IMG/VR virus record: IMGVR_UViG_3300043429_001390
Coordinates: 1 to 58,677 of that record
From: a virus
Strand: one strand, 5' to 3'
Length of the DNA stretch: 58,677 bases
Position numbers and translations under genes: made by a program. The notes beneath the pieces are model-generated. The model was not told where the DNA came from and searched no databases. It saw nothing but the letters and a program-made list of their open reading frames with translations. How positions within the stretch are numbered: position 1 is the stretch's first letter; each line of letters begins with the position of its first letter. This document shows positions 49,498-58,473 of this stretch, in pieces.

Positions 49498-50100
49498 ATG
49501 ATCAGCTACGACCTCATGCGAGCGAGGATGGCTGTGCAGTTCCTTGTCGACAGCTCGTACTTTCATCAGCACGTCCGCAAGCTTCGCACTGCCGTGGTGC
49601 GCCCCAGAGCCATGCCGTTCAAGGCCGACGCCGAGCCGCTCAACGAGCTGCTGGTGATTGGCCGGCAGAACGTGCAGGCGATGGAGAACCTGATCGAGGT
49701 CGCACAGATCAAGCGCGACGGCCGCAACGACTACCAGCGCCAGTACATGGCGGCCAAGCGCCAGCGCGACCGCAAGGTCGTCGAGTTCGAGGAGCGCGTG
49801 CTTGGCAAAAAGCTCGCGCCGGAAGCCAAGGTCCAGGTTCTGCACCGGCAGTACGCCACGTGGAACCGCGAGCGCGACGCCTACATCAAGTCCATGGGCG
49901 AAGTGACCTGGACAGAACGCAACGACCGGCTGCGCGAGTTCTGGGCCCGCAAGGAGCGAGAGATCGACGCCCTGATCGAGGAGGCCAAGGTCAACGGTCC
50001 GGTCAAGCGCAAGCGCATCGTCAAGGTTGCACCAAAGCCGAGCACGGCGTTCGGCGAGAAGCTGACCAAGGCGATCCAGTACCCGCCCTCGAAGCGTTGA
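49498..50100 (+). CDS. basic helical protein, 200 aa
   Basis: MISYDLMRARMAVQFLVDSS then helices rich in Arg/Lys/Gln (YQRQYMAAKRQRDRKVVEFEERVLGKKLAPEAKVQVL) and VKRKRIVKVAPKPS. Probably binds nucleic acid. A 65-base gap before it holds TGCTAACAC; two hairpins follow. No family recognised. Confidence 0.6.
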   Translation: MISYDLMRARMAVQFLVDSSYFHQHVRKLRTAVVRPRAMPFKADAEPLNELLVIGRQNVQAMENLIEVAQIKRDGRNDYQRQYMAAKRQRDRKVVEFEERVLGKKLAPEAKVQVLHRQYATWNRERDAYIKSMGEVTWTERNDRLREFWARKEREIDALIEEAKVNGPVKRKRIVKVAPKPSTAFGEKLTKAIQYPPSKR

Positions 50101-50109
50101 CAGTTCGAC

Positions 50110-50131
50110 GGCCTGACCCTACAGTCAGGCC
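50110..50131 (+). terminator. hairpin GGCCTGA-N8-TCAGGCC
   Basis: A seven-pair stem ten bases after the 200-aa gene, without T-run. A second hairpin lies close behind it. Confidence 0.5.
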
Positions 50132-50144
50132 CTAACTCAATGGA

Positions 50145-50170
50145 CCCCAGCGACGAATGTCGTCCTGGGG
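50145..50170 (+). repeat. hairpin CCCCAG-CGAC-GAAT-GTCG-TC-CTGGGG
   Basis: A ten-pair imperfect stem with a GAAT loop ending 10 bases before the nuclease ATG; could hide or expose that ribosome site. Confidence 0.5.
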
Positions 50171-50179
50171 CGTAACCGC

Positions 50180-50848
50180 ATGAAGATGCCAGCCTGGACC
50201 TACTCGCAGCTCGACTCGTTCGAGAGCTGCCCCAAGAAGTTCTACCACCTGAAGGTAGTCCGAGATGTGGTGGAGCCGCCCTCGGTACATACCGAGTGGG
50301 GGACCAAGGTCCACACCGCTTTCGAGGACGCCATCAAGAAGGGTGACCACCTACCCGAAGGGATGACCCAATGGCAAGTTCTAGCCAACAAGTTGGCCAA
50401 GCTGCCCGGGGAGAAGCTCACCGAGGTCAAGTTCGCGATCGACCGCTCGTTCCAGCCCGCTGACTGGAAGAACTCCTGGAGCCGCGGAATAGCCGACCTT
50501 CTCGTGGTTTGCGGGGAGAAAGCCGCGGTAATGGACTACAAGACCGGCAAACGCAAGCCCTCCGAACAGTTGGACCTGTACGCCAATTACGTCTTCCACC
50601 ACTACCCGCAAGTCAACAAAGTCACCACAGGCTTCGTGTGGTTGAAAGATAGACGCATCGACTGGAAACCCATTACAAGGTCTTCACTATCAGAGACTTG
50701 GCAGTCATTATTGCCACGGGTTCGCAAGTTAGAGTCAGCGTACGAACGCGATAGCTGGCCGGCGCGACCCTCGGGGCTGTGTAACGGCTGGTGCCCCGTC
50801 ACTTCGTGTCAGTTCAACAAGGACAGATCGGGGAAAGGACGTGGTTAG
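50180..50848 (+). CDS. Cas4/RecB-type PD-(D/E)XK nuclease, 222 aa
   Basis: The pattern SQLDSFESCPKKFY at the start, EWGTKVHTAFEDAI, GIADLLV (catalytic Asp), VMDYKTGK (D-x-K), EQLDLYANYV, and three Cys at the end (CNGWCPVTSC) with Cys near 17 that together could hold an Fe-S cluster, as in Cas4 and AddB. Probably a single-strand-preferring exonuclease for recombination or replication, next to VRR-NUC and SNF2 genes. ATG at 50180; a second ATG at 50186. Confidence 0.85.
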   Translation: MKMPAWTYSQLDSFESCPKKFYHLKVVRDVVEPPSVHTEWGTKVHTAFEDAIKKGDHLPEGMTQWQVLANKLAKLPGEKLTEVKFAIDRSFQPADWKNSWSRGIADLLVVCGEKAAVMDYKTGKRKPSEQLDLYANYVFHHYPQVNKVTTGFVWLKDRRIDWKPITRSSLSETWQSLLPRVRKLESAYERDSWPARPSGLCNGWCPVTSCQFNKDRSGKGRG

Positions 50849-51005
50849 GACTGAATACTCGTGGTTGACCAGCGAGGAGCTGGTCATCGTGGCCTCCAAC
50901 AAGAAGTCAGCAACTCCCCTGGAGATCGAGCTGGCTCAGAGGCTGGCCGTTTACATCGAAGACCAGAAAGGGGCTGATGAATGCCCACCCCAGAAGGACG
51001 AGTGA
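50841..51005 (+). CDS. small acidic protein, 54 aa
   Basis: GTG start with GGAAAGGAC. VVRTEYSWLTSEELVIVASN then KKSATPLEIELAQRLAVYIE, ending PPQKDE: helical and acidic. Overlaps both neighbours (8 and 25 bases). Resembles the small T7-group helical proteins between replication genes; function unknown. Confidence 0.6.
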   Translation: MVRTEYSWLTSEELVIVASNKKSATPLEIELAQRLAVYIEDQKGADECPPQKDE

Positions 51006-51319
51006 AGGAGTCCGTGAGGAAGTTCCTCAAGGACAAGGGGGTCTGGTACTACCAGCCCGTGCAGAACGGCATGGGTGTGGTCGGCATCCCCGACTTCGTG
51101 TGCTGCTGGCACGGCAGATTCATCGCCATCGAGACCAAGGCGCCCGGCAAGGTGTTGGCCACCACGCCCAACCAGAACCGGGTGCTGCAAGCCATCTACG
51201 ACCACGGGGGCTACACCATGGTCGTGGACGACATCGCCCTGCTGAAGAAGCAGTTCACCGCCATCGAAGTCGCGCTCGCACTGGAAGGAGTTCAACATGC
51301 CAAAGTCAACCGCGCGTAA
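50981..51319 (+). CDS. VRR-NUC nuclease, 112 aa
   Basis: Minimal VRR-NUC domain: PTPEGRVKESVRKFLKDKGVWYYQPVQNG, GIPDFV (catalytic Asp), FIAIETKAPG (E-x-K), then NQNRVLQAI with Gln. Phage stand-alone VRR-NUC proteins act as structure-dependent endonucleases, for example on Holliday junctions. Overlaps both neighbouring genes. Confidence 0.85.
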   Translation: MPTPEGRVKESVRKFLKDKGVWYYQPVQNGMGVVGIPDFVCCWHGRFIAIETKAPGKVLATTPNQNRVLQAIYDHGGYTMVVDDIALLKKQFTAIEVALALEGVQHAKVNRA

Positions 51320-51563
51320 GCTGGAGTACCAGAAGGCGTACAACGCCCGACCGGAGGAAGTCGCCAAGCGCGTGAAGAACAACGCCGCGCGCCGCGAGGC
51401 CATCAAGCAGGGCCGAGCCAAGGTGGGCGACGGCAAGGACGTGGCTCACAAGGTGAGCCTGGAGAACGGAGGCACCAACGCGGCGGGCAACCTCGCAGTG
51501 CAGTCCCGCGCCAAGAACCGCGGGTGGAGGAAGGGCAGTGGCTCTTACAACCCAGACAAGTGA
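51297..51563 (+). CDS. HNH-like DNA-binding/nuclease protein, 88 aa
   Basis: A basic start (KSTARKLEYQKAYNARPEEVAKRVKNNAARREAI) and KDVAHKVSLENGGTNAAGNLAVQSRAKNRGW, which follows the HNH order (His, Gly-Gly-x-Asn, Asn-Leu, Asn-Arg) but with one His only in the first strand. Could be an HNH nickase or a binding relic. Overlaps the VRR-NUC gene. Confidence 0.65.
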   Translation: MPKSTARKLEYQKAYNARPEEVAKRVKNNAARREAIKQGRAKVGDGKDVAHKVSLENGGTNAAGNLAVQSRAKNRGWRKGSGSYNPDK

Positions 51564-51780
51564 GCACCTGTACGAGAGGGCTATGTTCGCGAAGCTGCGT
51601 CAGCAGGGTCTGACCCACGTGACCCACCTTCGGCGGGCGTACGAGATCGAGACCGCGACGCAGAAGTGGGCCTGGAAGACCAAGGCCGGCAACATCGGGG
51701 TCTTCGACATGGTCGATACGCTGAACCCAACCACCGAGGAGCTGACCGCGATGTTCGTGGCCATCAAGCTCACTGACTGA
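51538..51780 (+). CDS. hypothetical protein, 80 aa
   Basis: GTG start at 51538 with AGGAAGGG; an inner ATG at 51583 is an alternative. HLRRAYEIETATQKWAWKTKAGNIGVFDMVDTLNPTTEELTAMFVAIKL gives a small alpha/beta plan. Unknown. Confidence 0.55.
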   Translation: MALTTQTSEHLYERAMFAKLRQQGLTHVTHLRRAYEIETATQKWAWKTKAGNIGVFDMVDTLNPTTEELTAMFVAIKLTD

Positions 51781-51791
51781 CCCCCACAACA

Positions 51792-52073
51792 ATGACCTTC
51801 GACTTCTCCTCCCCCAAGCTGTGGCAGTTCAGCGGGCACGTGCACTTCATGGTGCAGCCGACCCCCGCCAACAAGCTTCCCCAGCCCATGCGCCAGTTGC
51901 GCGCCAAGACCTACGGCGTCGTCGCCAAGAGCTTCGACTCCGCGCTCGTCAAACTGAGGTCCGCAGTCCCGGAAGACCAGTTCCGCGTCCAGAACGTCGG
52001 CATGCACGATGTGCCCATCGACCTCATCGCCGACGACCCGGTGGCTCACTGGGTGGCCGCGTCACTGGAGTAG
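51792..52073 (+). CDS. hypothetical protein, 93 aa
   Basis: MTFDFSSPKLWQFSGHVHFM followed by VAKSFDSALVKLRSAVPEDQFRVQNVGMHDVPIDLI: strand-helix-strand plan. It sits two bases before the SNF2 gene and probably is translated with it. Unknown. Confidence 0.55.
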   Translation: MTFDFSSPKLWQFSGHVHFMVQPTPANKLPQPMRQLRAKTYGVVAKSFDSALVKLRSAVPEDQFRVQNVGMHDVPIDLIADDPVAHWVAASLE

Positions 52074-52075
52074 GC

Positions 52076-53656
52076 ATGCTTATCCACAAGCGCAAGAAGG
52101 CAGTCGTCCTCAAGCTGCGCAACCCTGAACGCGTAACGACCGTCATCCCGACGGCCATCCAGGTCAACGCCCACATGGTGGCGGTTCCGCACCGCCCCGA
52201 TGAGACAAGGGTGCTGCGCAACCTGGGCTTCGAGGTCCCCGACCCGATGCCCATTCACTACGACTGGCCCAAGGTCAACGGCCACCACGATCCGTTCGCG
52301 GCCCAGCGCACGACGGCCAACTTCCTGGCCATGCACTCGCGTGCCTACTGCCTGAACGGCATGGGCACCGGCAAGACGAACTCGGCGCTGTGGGCCTACG
52401 ACTACCTGCGGCGCACCAAGCAGGCCAAGCGCATGCTGGTCGTGTGCCCGCTGTCCACGATGGAGCGTACCTGGGCGGACTCGGTGTTCTTCACCTTCCC
52501 CCACCTCGACTGCGCGGTGCTGCACGGCACTCGCAGCAAGCGTCTGAAGCTGCTTCAGCAGGACGTCCACATCTACATCATCAACATCGACGGGCTAAGC
52601 ACCATCCGCGACGAGCTGGCCAAGCGCGACGACATCGACTTGGTCGTCATCGACGAGCTGGCCTTGGCGCGCAACTCGGGAACCGAACGATGGAAGACCC
52701 TGAACACGATCTGCAACAAGCAGCACAGCCGCAGGGTGTGGGGGATGACTGGCTCGCCCACCCCGAACGCCCCGACCGACGCATGGGCGCAGTGCCGGCT
52801 GGTGACCCCCGACAACCCCGACGTGCCGAAGTACTTCGGCAAGTTCCGGGACATGGTCATGAAGCAGTTGAGCCCCTTCAAGTGGGTGGCTCGCCAGAAC
52901 GCGATGGAGACGGTGCACAACATGATGCAGCCGGCCATCCGGTTCGCGCTGGAGGACTGCGTGGACTTGCCCGAGCAGACCTTCATCACCCGCGAGGTGG
53001 CGATGACTGCGGAGCAGGCCAAGGCCTACAAGGACATGCTGGCCAAGCTTTCGACGGAGTACCAGGGCGGGCAGATCCTGGCGGTCAACGAGGCGGTCAA
53101 GGCCAACAAGCTCATCCAGATCGCCTGCGGCGTCGCCTACGGTACCGATGGCACCGAGGTCGTGATTCCCTCGACCCCGCGGCTGGAGGTGCTCAAGGAG
53201 CTCATCGAAGAGTCCACCGGGAAGGTGATCGTATTCGTACCCCTGACTGCTGCGCTGGAGTCTGTCGCCCAGGCGCTGAAGGCCGACTGGAGCGTGGAGG
53301 TCGTCCACGGCGAGACCAGTAAGGCCGAGCGCGACCGCATCTTCGGCGACTTCCAGCATCAGATCCACCCACGGGTGCTGGTGGCCAACGCGGCGACCAT
53401 GAGCCACGGCCTGACCCTGACGGCTGCCACCACCATCGTGTGGTACGCCCCAGTGCACAGCAACGAGATCTACGAGCAGGCCTGCGCCCGGGTCCGCCGG
53501 CCCGGCCAGAAGCGCACCACGGTCATCGCCCACATCGCCGGCAGCGACATCGAGCGCCGGGTCTACAAGCGCCTGCAGGACAAGCAGTCCATGCAGGGCC
53601 TGCTGCTCGATCTGGTCCGAGAAGGGAGCAAAGGTGAGTTAGCAACTACCCCTTGA
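52076..53656 (+). CDS. SNF2-family DNA helicase/translocase, 526 aa
   Basis: Superfamily 2 ATPase. Q-like/N-terminal part, Walker A GMGTGKT (95-101), motif Ia VVCPLSTMERTW, motif II DELA (193-196; usual DEAH), motif III WGMTGSPTPN, motif V and VI AATMSHGLTLTAATTIVWYAPV and EIYEQACARVRRPGQKRT, as in phage and SWI/SNF helicases. Likely unwinds or remodels replication intermediates with the nuclease set. ATG at 52076 after TAGGC; a longer frame upstream overlaps the 93-aa gene and is rejected. Confidence 0.9.
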   Translation: MLIHKRKKAVVLKLRNPERVTTVIPTAIQVNAHMVAVPHRPDETRVLRNLGFEVPDPMPIHYDWPKVNGHHDPFAAQRTTANFLAMHSRAYCLNGMGTGKTNSALWAYDYLRRTKQAKRMLVVCPLSTMERTWADSVFFTFPHLDCAVLHGTRSKRLKLLQQDVHIYIINIDGLSTIRDELAKRDDIDLVVIDELALARNSGTERWKTLNTICNKQHSRRVWGMTGSPTPNAPTDAWAQCRLVTPDNPDVPKYFGKFRDMVMKQLSPFKWVARQNAMETVHNMMQPAIRFALEDCVDLPEQTFITREVAMTAEQAKAYKDMLAKLSTEYQGGQILAVNEAVKANKLIQIACGVAYGTDGTEVVIPSTPRLEVLKELIEESTGKVIVFVPLTAALESVAQALKADWSVEVVHGETSKAERDRIFGDFQHQIHPRVLVANAATMSHGLTLTAATTIVWYAPVHSNEIYEQACARVRRPGQKRTTVIAHIAGSDIERRVYKRLQDKQSMQGLLLDLVREGSKGELATTP

Positions 53657-53708
53657 CGGCCGGGACAACTGGCACCACAATTCACTTCCTTACAAAAGGA
53701 GCTAACAC

Positions 53709-54095
53709 ATGAAACTGTCCGAAGCAGTTAGCTTGTACATTCGACTGCGTGACCGTAAGGCCGAGATCAAGGCCCAGATGGACGAGCAGATCGCACCCAT
53801 CCAAGAGAAGATGGACAAGCTGGAAGCCAAGCTGCTGGAGGCCTTCCAGGCCACCGGCGTGGACTCGGTGAAGACCGAGTTCGGCACCGCCTACACGAGC
53901 GTTCGCACGACGGCCAGCGTGGCCGATCGCGACGCCTTCATGGAGTTCGTCAAGGCCCGCGGAGAGTGGAGCCTGCTGGAGGTCCGCGCCGCGAAGACCG
54001 CCATCGAACAGTACCGAGCCGCCAACGACGACGAGCTGCCCCCGGGTGTCAACATCCGTGAGGAAAGGGTCGTCAACGTCCGTCGGTCCGCGTAA
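53709..54095 (+). CDS. conserved phage protein with N-terminal coiled coil, 128 aa
   Basis: Coiled coil RDRKAEIKAQMDEQIAPIQEKMDKLEAKLLEAF (about 15-46), then GVDSVKTEFGTAYTSVRTTASVADRDAFMEFV and PPGVNIREERVVNVRR. This family is frequent in podoviruses next to SSB-like genes; role unknown, perhaps a recombination or ssDNA accessory. Good AAGGAG site; TAACAC lies upstream. Confidence 0.7.
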   Translation: MKLSEAVSLYIRLRDRKAEIKAQMDEQIAPIQEKMDKLEAKLLEAFQATGVDSVKTEFGTAYTSVRTTASVADRDAFMEFVKARGEWSLLEVRAAKTAIEQYRAANDDELPPGVNIREERVVNVRRSA

Positions 54096-54118
54096 ACTCA
54101 TCGTCCCCAGGAGTACCA

Positions 54119-55087
54119 ATGAACATCATCCCGTTCGAGGGCAAGACCCTCCCCGCCTACCTCAAGAAGTTCGACGTCTCGGCGCTGAACGCGGACCTGA
54201 CCGCCCACGCCGGCGGCGGCTTCCCCGTGCTGTCCACCAAGGGCAACAAGTGGGCCGTCGTGCGCGACGGCGAGCGCACCGTGCTGCCCAACCCCAAGGA
54301 CCCGGAGAGCCCGGCGACCTACGTGGACGTGGTCATCATCAAGGCCAACAAGGACAAGTCCAAGGTCTTCTACCTGAAGGGCTATGACCCGGAGTCCAGC
54401 GAGAAGCAGAAGCCCGACTGCTACTCCCCCGACGGCATCGCCCCCGGCGCGGACGCGGCCGCCCCACAGGCCAAGAAGTGCGCCACCTGCCCGCACAACC
54501 AGTGGGGCTCGAAGATCGGCGACAAGGGCGCCACCAAGGGCAAGGCGTGCAGCGACAACGTGCGGCTGGCGGTGGCCCCCGCCGGGCAAGTCAACGACCC
54601 GATGCTGCTGCGCGTGCCGCCTGCGTCCATCCGCAACCTGGGCGAGTACGGCCAACTGCTGGCCAAGCGCGGCGTGGGCTACAACATGGTGGTCACCAAG
54701 ATCGCCTTCGACCCCGACTCGCTCGGCAAGATCACGTTCAAGCCCGTGGGCTTCCTGGACGATGCGTCCTACGCCGAAGTGCAGGAGGTGATGGACTCCG
54801 ACCTCGTGCGCGACATCACGGGCGGTAGCCTCACGCAGGTCATCGAGTCCGTGGCTGCCGCCGATGCGCAGGAGATCGCCAAGGAAGCCGAGGCCAAGGA
54901 AGTGGTCAAGCAGGCCGTCTCCAAGGCCAAGCAGGTCACCGACGAGGAAGTCGAGACCGCCGTGCGCGCCGCAGAGAAGCCCTCCAAGGCCAAGCCGGCC
55001 GAAGACAAGCCCAAGGCCAAGGCGAGCCCGGTCGTCAGCGAAGATCTGGACGTCGACCTCGACGGCATCAGCTTCGACGACGAGTGA
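54119..55087 (+). CDS. single-stranded DNA-binding-like protein with acidic tail, 322 aa
   Basis: A beta-rich core with KVFYLKGYDPESSEKQKPDCYSPDGIAP and KKCATCPHNQWGSKIGD...KACSDN, giving four Cys that suggest zinc (about 101-145), then a helical Lys/Ala/Glu linker and a strongly acidic end DLDVDLDGISFDDE. Acidic tails with an aromatic near the end recruit polymerase or helicase partners in phage SSBs. Location between the accessory coiled-coil gene and primase supports the role. Confidence 0.7.
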   Translation: MNIIPFEGKTLPAYLKKFDVSALNADLTAHAGGGFPVLSTKGNKWAVVRDGERTVLPNPKDPESPATYVDVVIIKANKDKSKVFYLKGYDPESSEKQKPDCYSPDGIAPGADAAAPQAKKCATCPHNQWGSKIGDKGATKGKACSDNVRLAVAPAGQVNDPMLLRVPPASIRNLGEYGQLLAKRGVGYNMVVTKIAFDPDSLGKITFKPVGFLDDASYAEVQEVMDSDLVRDITGGSLTQVIESVAAADAQEIAKEAEAKEVVKQAVSKAKQVTDEEVETAVRAAEKPSKAKPAEDKPKAKASPVVSEDLDVDLDGISFDDE

Positions 55088-55147
55088 ACCACAACACGGG
55101 GGAGGCGCGAGGGCGACCTCCCCCTTCTGTCTGCACCTGGGGCTTGC

Positions 55148-55399
55148 ATGTCATACAACATTGAACCGAGGAAAGTTGCCGGCGTGGTCAAGGAGGCCAG
55201 CGCCGCGCTCGAAGGCAAGGACTTCAACCACGGCGAAGTCCTGGTTGGACTGGCTGAACTGCTGGGCCGTGTCATCGTGGACGTGGGCAAACACCACGTC
55301 CACATGGATGACATGAAGAAGGTCGTCGTCGACCACCTGGAGCGGACTGTCCGCATCGGGGCCCACGCCACGGAGAAGAGTATCGCCGCACGGGGGTGA
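55148..55399 (+). CDS. small helical protein before the primase, 83 aa
   Basis: MSYNIEPRKVAGVVKEASAA, GEVLVGLAELLGRVIVDVGKHHVHMDDMKKVVVDHLERT: two or three helices. One base before the primase ATG. Unknown; perhaps a cofactor. Confidence 0.6.
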   Translation: MSYNIEPRKVAGVVKEASAALEGKDFNHGEVLVGLAELLGRVIVDVGKHHVHMDDMKKVVVDHLERTVRIGAHATEKSIAARG

Positions 55400-55400
55400 G

Positions 55401-58388
55401 ATGGACACCCTTGAGTTTCTGCGCACGATCCTGCCCGACGAGGGCATCTACTATCTGGCCCTCTTCCGCGAGGGCTACCAGTTCCCGGCGCACCGCGCCT
55501 ACACCGACCTGGAGACCATGGCCTACGCCGTCGAGGAGATGGCGGACAAGAAGGGCCTGTCGGTCTACCACGCCTGCGCCAGCTACCAGAAGGCAGTCAT
55601 CGAGATCGAGTCCGATGACCCCGACAAGCCCAAGCGCAAGTACCGCATCCCCGAGAACTGGGACCGCGCCAAGGCGTTCTGGGTCGACATCGACTGCGGC
55701 CAGGAGAAGTTCGACAAGGGCGACGGCTACATCACCAAGGCTGATGCGGCCAAGGCAGCCTTCAAGTTCGCCGACACCATCGGCTGGCCGCGCCCCATGC
55801 TCGTGGACTCGGGCAACGGGCTGCACGCCTACTGGCCGCTGATCAAGCCGCTGAAGGCCGAGAGCTGGCGCAAGATCGCCAACGTGTTGAAGGCCACGCT
55901 CGCCCACGAGGGCGTGCGGGCTGACCCCACGCGCACGGCCGACTTCAGCTCCATCCTGCGCCCCGTGGGCTCGGTCAACCGCAAGAACGGGGGGTCGAAG
56001 GCCGTCAAGGTCAAGTCGCTTTGCGTTGCCCAGGATGCAAAAGCGTTAGCAACTGCCCTGCTGAAGTACGCCACCGAGCACGGCGTGAAGCAGCCCAAGG
56101 CGGCAGCACCGTCCAAGCCTCGGGGTGGCGCGGACCTGAACTCGGACCTGACTGGGCACCTGTCGTACCCGGACATCCCGAGCAAGGGGGCCGAGGTGGC
56201 CTCCAAGTGCGCCCAGGTCGCTCTCATGCGCGACACCGCCGGCGACGTGAGCTACGAGCACTGGCGTGGGGTCATCGGGCTGCTCACCCACTGCGAGGAC
56301 GGACGCGAGCTGGCCGAGGCCTGGAGCGCGGAGCGGGAGAACACCGGCCACGCGCAGACCGACTGGCATACCCGGTTCGACACGTGGGGCTCCGGCCCGA
56401 CCACCTGCGAGTTCTTCGAGAAGTGCAACCCCGACGGCTGCACGGGCTGCGAGTTCAAGGGCAAGGTCAAGTCCCCCATCATCCTGGGGCGGGTCATCCC
56501 GATCGCCGTCGAGTCCGAGGTCGAAGTCATTAGCAACGAGGGCGAGTCCGAAGTCGTCACGACTCCGGCGCTGCCCACGTCTTACGTGTACTCCAACGGG
56601 CTGCTCACACGCCTGCTGCCGGACAAGGACGGGGTGCTGCAGTCGTTCCCCTTCTGCACCCTACTCTTCTACCCCACGGCGCGCATCCGGGCCGAAGACG
56701 GCACCTACCGCATCGGCATGCGCATGCACCTGCCCAACAAGCGCGTGCGCGACTTCGAGATGACACACGAGTCCATGGCCTCGCAGACCGACATGCTGAG
56801 GGCGATGGCCAAGTACGAGCTCACGCAGAGCAACCACAAGGACGCAGGCTCACACATGGCTGCCTACCTTCGAGACCAACTGGAGGCGCTCAAGCGCCAA
56901 GTCGAGGAGGTCAGCACGCTGACCAGCTTCGGCTGGAAGTCTGACGGCGCGTTCCTCATCGGGGACCGCCTCTACGGCGCCGACGGCTCGGTGCGCAAGG
57001 TGCTGCTGGGCGGCTCGGCCACCAAGTACTCGGCGAGCCTGCCCGCCCCCAAGGGCACGCTGGCCGGCTACGCCTCGGCGCTCAACTTCATGTACAACCG
57101 CGCCGGCATGGAGCACTGGCAGTACGCCATCTGCTCCGGCTGGGGGTCGATGCTGACACCCATGTGCGAGGAGCTCTTCAAGGGCCTTCTGGTAGCGCTG
57201 CGCGGAGGCGACTCGGGCAAGGGCAAGACCACCTGCTGCTACGCGAGCCTGTACGCCTTCGGCAACGCCGAGGGCATGTCGCTCAAGTCCAAGGACGGCT
57301 TCACGTACAACGCGCTGTGGGCGGTGCTCGGGGCGTTCAACAACCTGCCGGTGCTGCTCGATGAGCTCACCAACATGGACGCGGCGATGTTCTCCGACCT
57401 CGCCTACGGCGTGTCCAACGGACAGGAGAAGATCCGCCTGACCTCCAAGGGCGGCAGCGTCGGGTTCGCCAACACGATCCAGTGGCGGCTCTCCCCCTTC
57501 GTGACCGGCAACCGCGACTTCCACGGACTGCTCGCCACCACCCAGGCGAACTCGCAGGCCGAGGCCGTGCGCCTCGTGCAGATCAACGTGGACACCTACC
57601 CCGTGGTCCACCTGGACGAGGACCCCCAGCGCGAGGCCGAGATCGCGCAGCAGTGCATCGAGGCCATGAAGGCCAACGCCGGGTGCGCCGGCGACGCCAT
57701 GATCCGCTACGTCGTGCAGAACGTGAAGGCCCTCACCGACGAGGTGCGCGCCACGACGCTGGAGCTCGCCCGGCACCTGCCCGACACGAAGTACCGCTTC
57801 TACCGCGCGCACGGCGCATGCACGCTCACCATGTGCAGAGTTGCCCGCGACCTGGGCATCGTCGAGTTCGATCTCGATCGGCTCTTCGAGTTCACGGTCG
57901 AGCTGCTCAAGGAGCTGGCCGAGAACGTCGCCATCACCAACACGGTGACCATGGAAGACGCCTTCAGCCGCATGATGGCCGAGCTCGCCAGCCGCATCAT
58001 CGTAACCCACGAGTTCCGCGACGCCCGCCACAAGAACGGCCCGGAGACGCCGCGCAACCGCATCCAGGGTGCAGTGGCCGGGCGCTACGTGCTGGGCACC
58101 ACGACGTCGCGCGACTGCGCCGGGTACATCATGCTCAACCAGAAGGAGGTGCGCGACTGGTGCATGCGCAACCGCACCGACTACAACGCCATGGTCGGGC
58201 AGCTCGAACGCGACGGCGCGCTCGTCAAGCGCATGGACAAGATCACGCTCACGCGCGGCACCGACTTCCCCACCGTGCAGGCCCGCTGCATCATCGTCAA
58301 CTCGTACAAGCTGGACAAAGAGGCGCTAACTCTTGTTAGCAACAGTGTAGGCGAAGAGGGTGACAGACAAGCGGTCGGAGAGGTATGA
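55401..58388 (+). CDS. primase-helicase (AEP primase plus DUF927-type ATPase), 995 aa
   Basis: N-terminal archaeo-eukaryotic primase-like domain with WVDIDCG (Asp96, Asp98) and SGNGLHAYW (His142), then a Cys-rich region (CEFFEKCNPDGCTGCEFKGK, about 338-357) that could bind zinc. The C-terminal domain is a DUF927-like superfamily 3/AAA ATPase with Walker A GDSGKGKT (603-610), a Walker B-like NLPVLLDELT, and arginines in VTGNRDF. Joins primer synthesis to unwinding at the phage fork. Its 3' end also encodes the promoter for the following gene. Confidence 0.85.
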   Translation: MDTLEFLRTILPDEGIYYLALFREGYQFPAHRAYTDLETMAYAVEEMADKKGLSVYHACASYQKAVIEIESDDPDKPKRKYRIPENWDRAKAFWVDIDCGQEKFDKGDGYITKADAAKAAFKFADTIGWPRPMLVDSGNGLHAYWPLIKPLKAESWRKIANVLKATLAHEGVRADPTRTADFSSILRPVGSVNRKNGGSKAVKVKSLCVAQDAKALATALLKYATEHGVKQPKAAAPSKPRGGADLNSDLTGHLSYPDIPSKGAEVASKCAQVALMRDTAGDVSYEHWRGVIGLLTHCEDGRELAEAWSAERENTGHAQTDWHTRFDTWGSGPTTCEFFEKCNPDGCTGCEFKGKVKSPIILGRVIPIAVESEVEVISNEGESEVVTTPALPTSYVYSNGLLTRLLPDKDGVLQSFPFCTLLFYPTARIRAEDGTYRIGMRMHLPNKRVRDFEMTHESMASQTDMLRAMAKYELTQSNHKDAGSHMAAYLRDQLEALKRQVEEVSTLTSFGWKSDGAFLIGDRLYGADGSVRKVLLGGSATKYSASLPAPKGTLAGYASALNFMYNRAGMEHWQYAICSGWGSMLTPMCEELFKGLLVALRGGDSGKGKTTCCYASLYAFGNAEGMSLKSKDGFTYNALWAVLGAFNNLPVLLDELTNMDAAMFSDLAYGVSNGQEKIRLTSKGGSVGFANTIQWRLSPFVTGNRDFHGLLATTQANSQAEAVRLVQINVDTYPVVHLDEDPQREAEIAQQCIEAMKANAGCAGDAMIRYVVQNVKALTDEVRATTLELARHLPDTKYRFYRAHGACTLTMCRVARDLGIVEFDLDRLFEFTVELLKELAENVAITNTVTMEDAFSRMMAELASRIIVTHEFRDARHKNGPETPRNRIQGAVAGRYVLGTTTSRDCAGYIMLNQKEVRDWCMRNRTDYNAMVGQLERDGALVKRMDKITLTRGTDFPTVQARCIIVNSYKLDKEALTLVSNSVGEEGDRQAVGEV

Positions 58389-58389
58389 T
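58360..58389 (+). promoter_or_regulatory. sigma70-type promoter inside the end of the primase gene
   Basis: GTGACA (58360-58365), 18 bases, TATGAT (58384-58389): five of six matches in both boxes. Transcription would start near 58396 with a leader of about 78 bases. Confidence 0.65.
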
Positions 58390-58473
58390 GCGCCCCGTTA
58401 GTTCCTACAGGTGCTTTCTCCGGGGTATGGGTTGGGAGTTCTCGGCCGCCCCGGATCTTTTTCCGAGGCTGCG
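58390..58473 (+). promoter_or_regulatory. leader with alternative hairpins
   Basis: TCCGGGG (58419-58425) can pair with CCCCGGA (58449-58455); a competing small stem CGGA-TCTTTT-TCCG (58452-58465) and CTCGG/CCGAG (58441-58445 and 58463-58467) use the same bases, with a T-run in the loop. An attenuator is possible. Confidence 0.4.
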
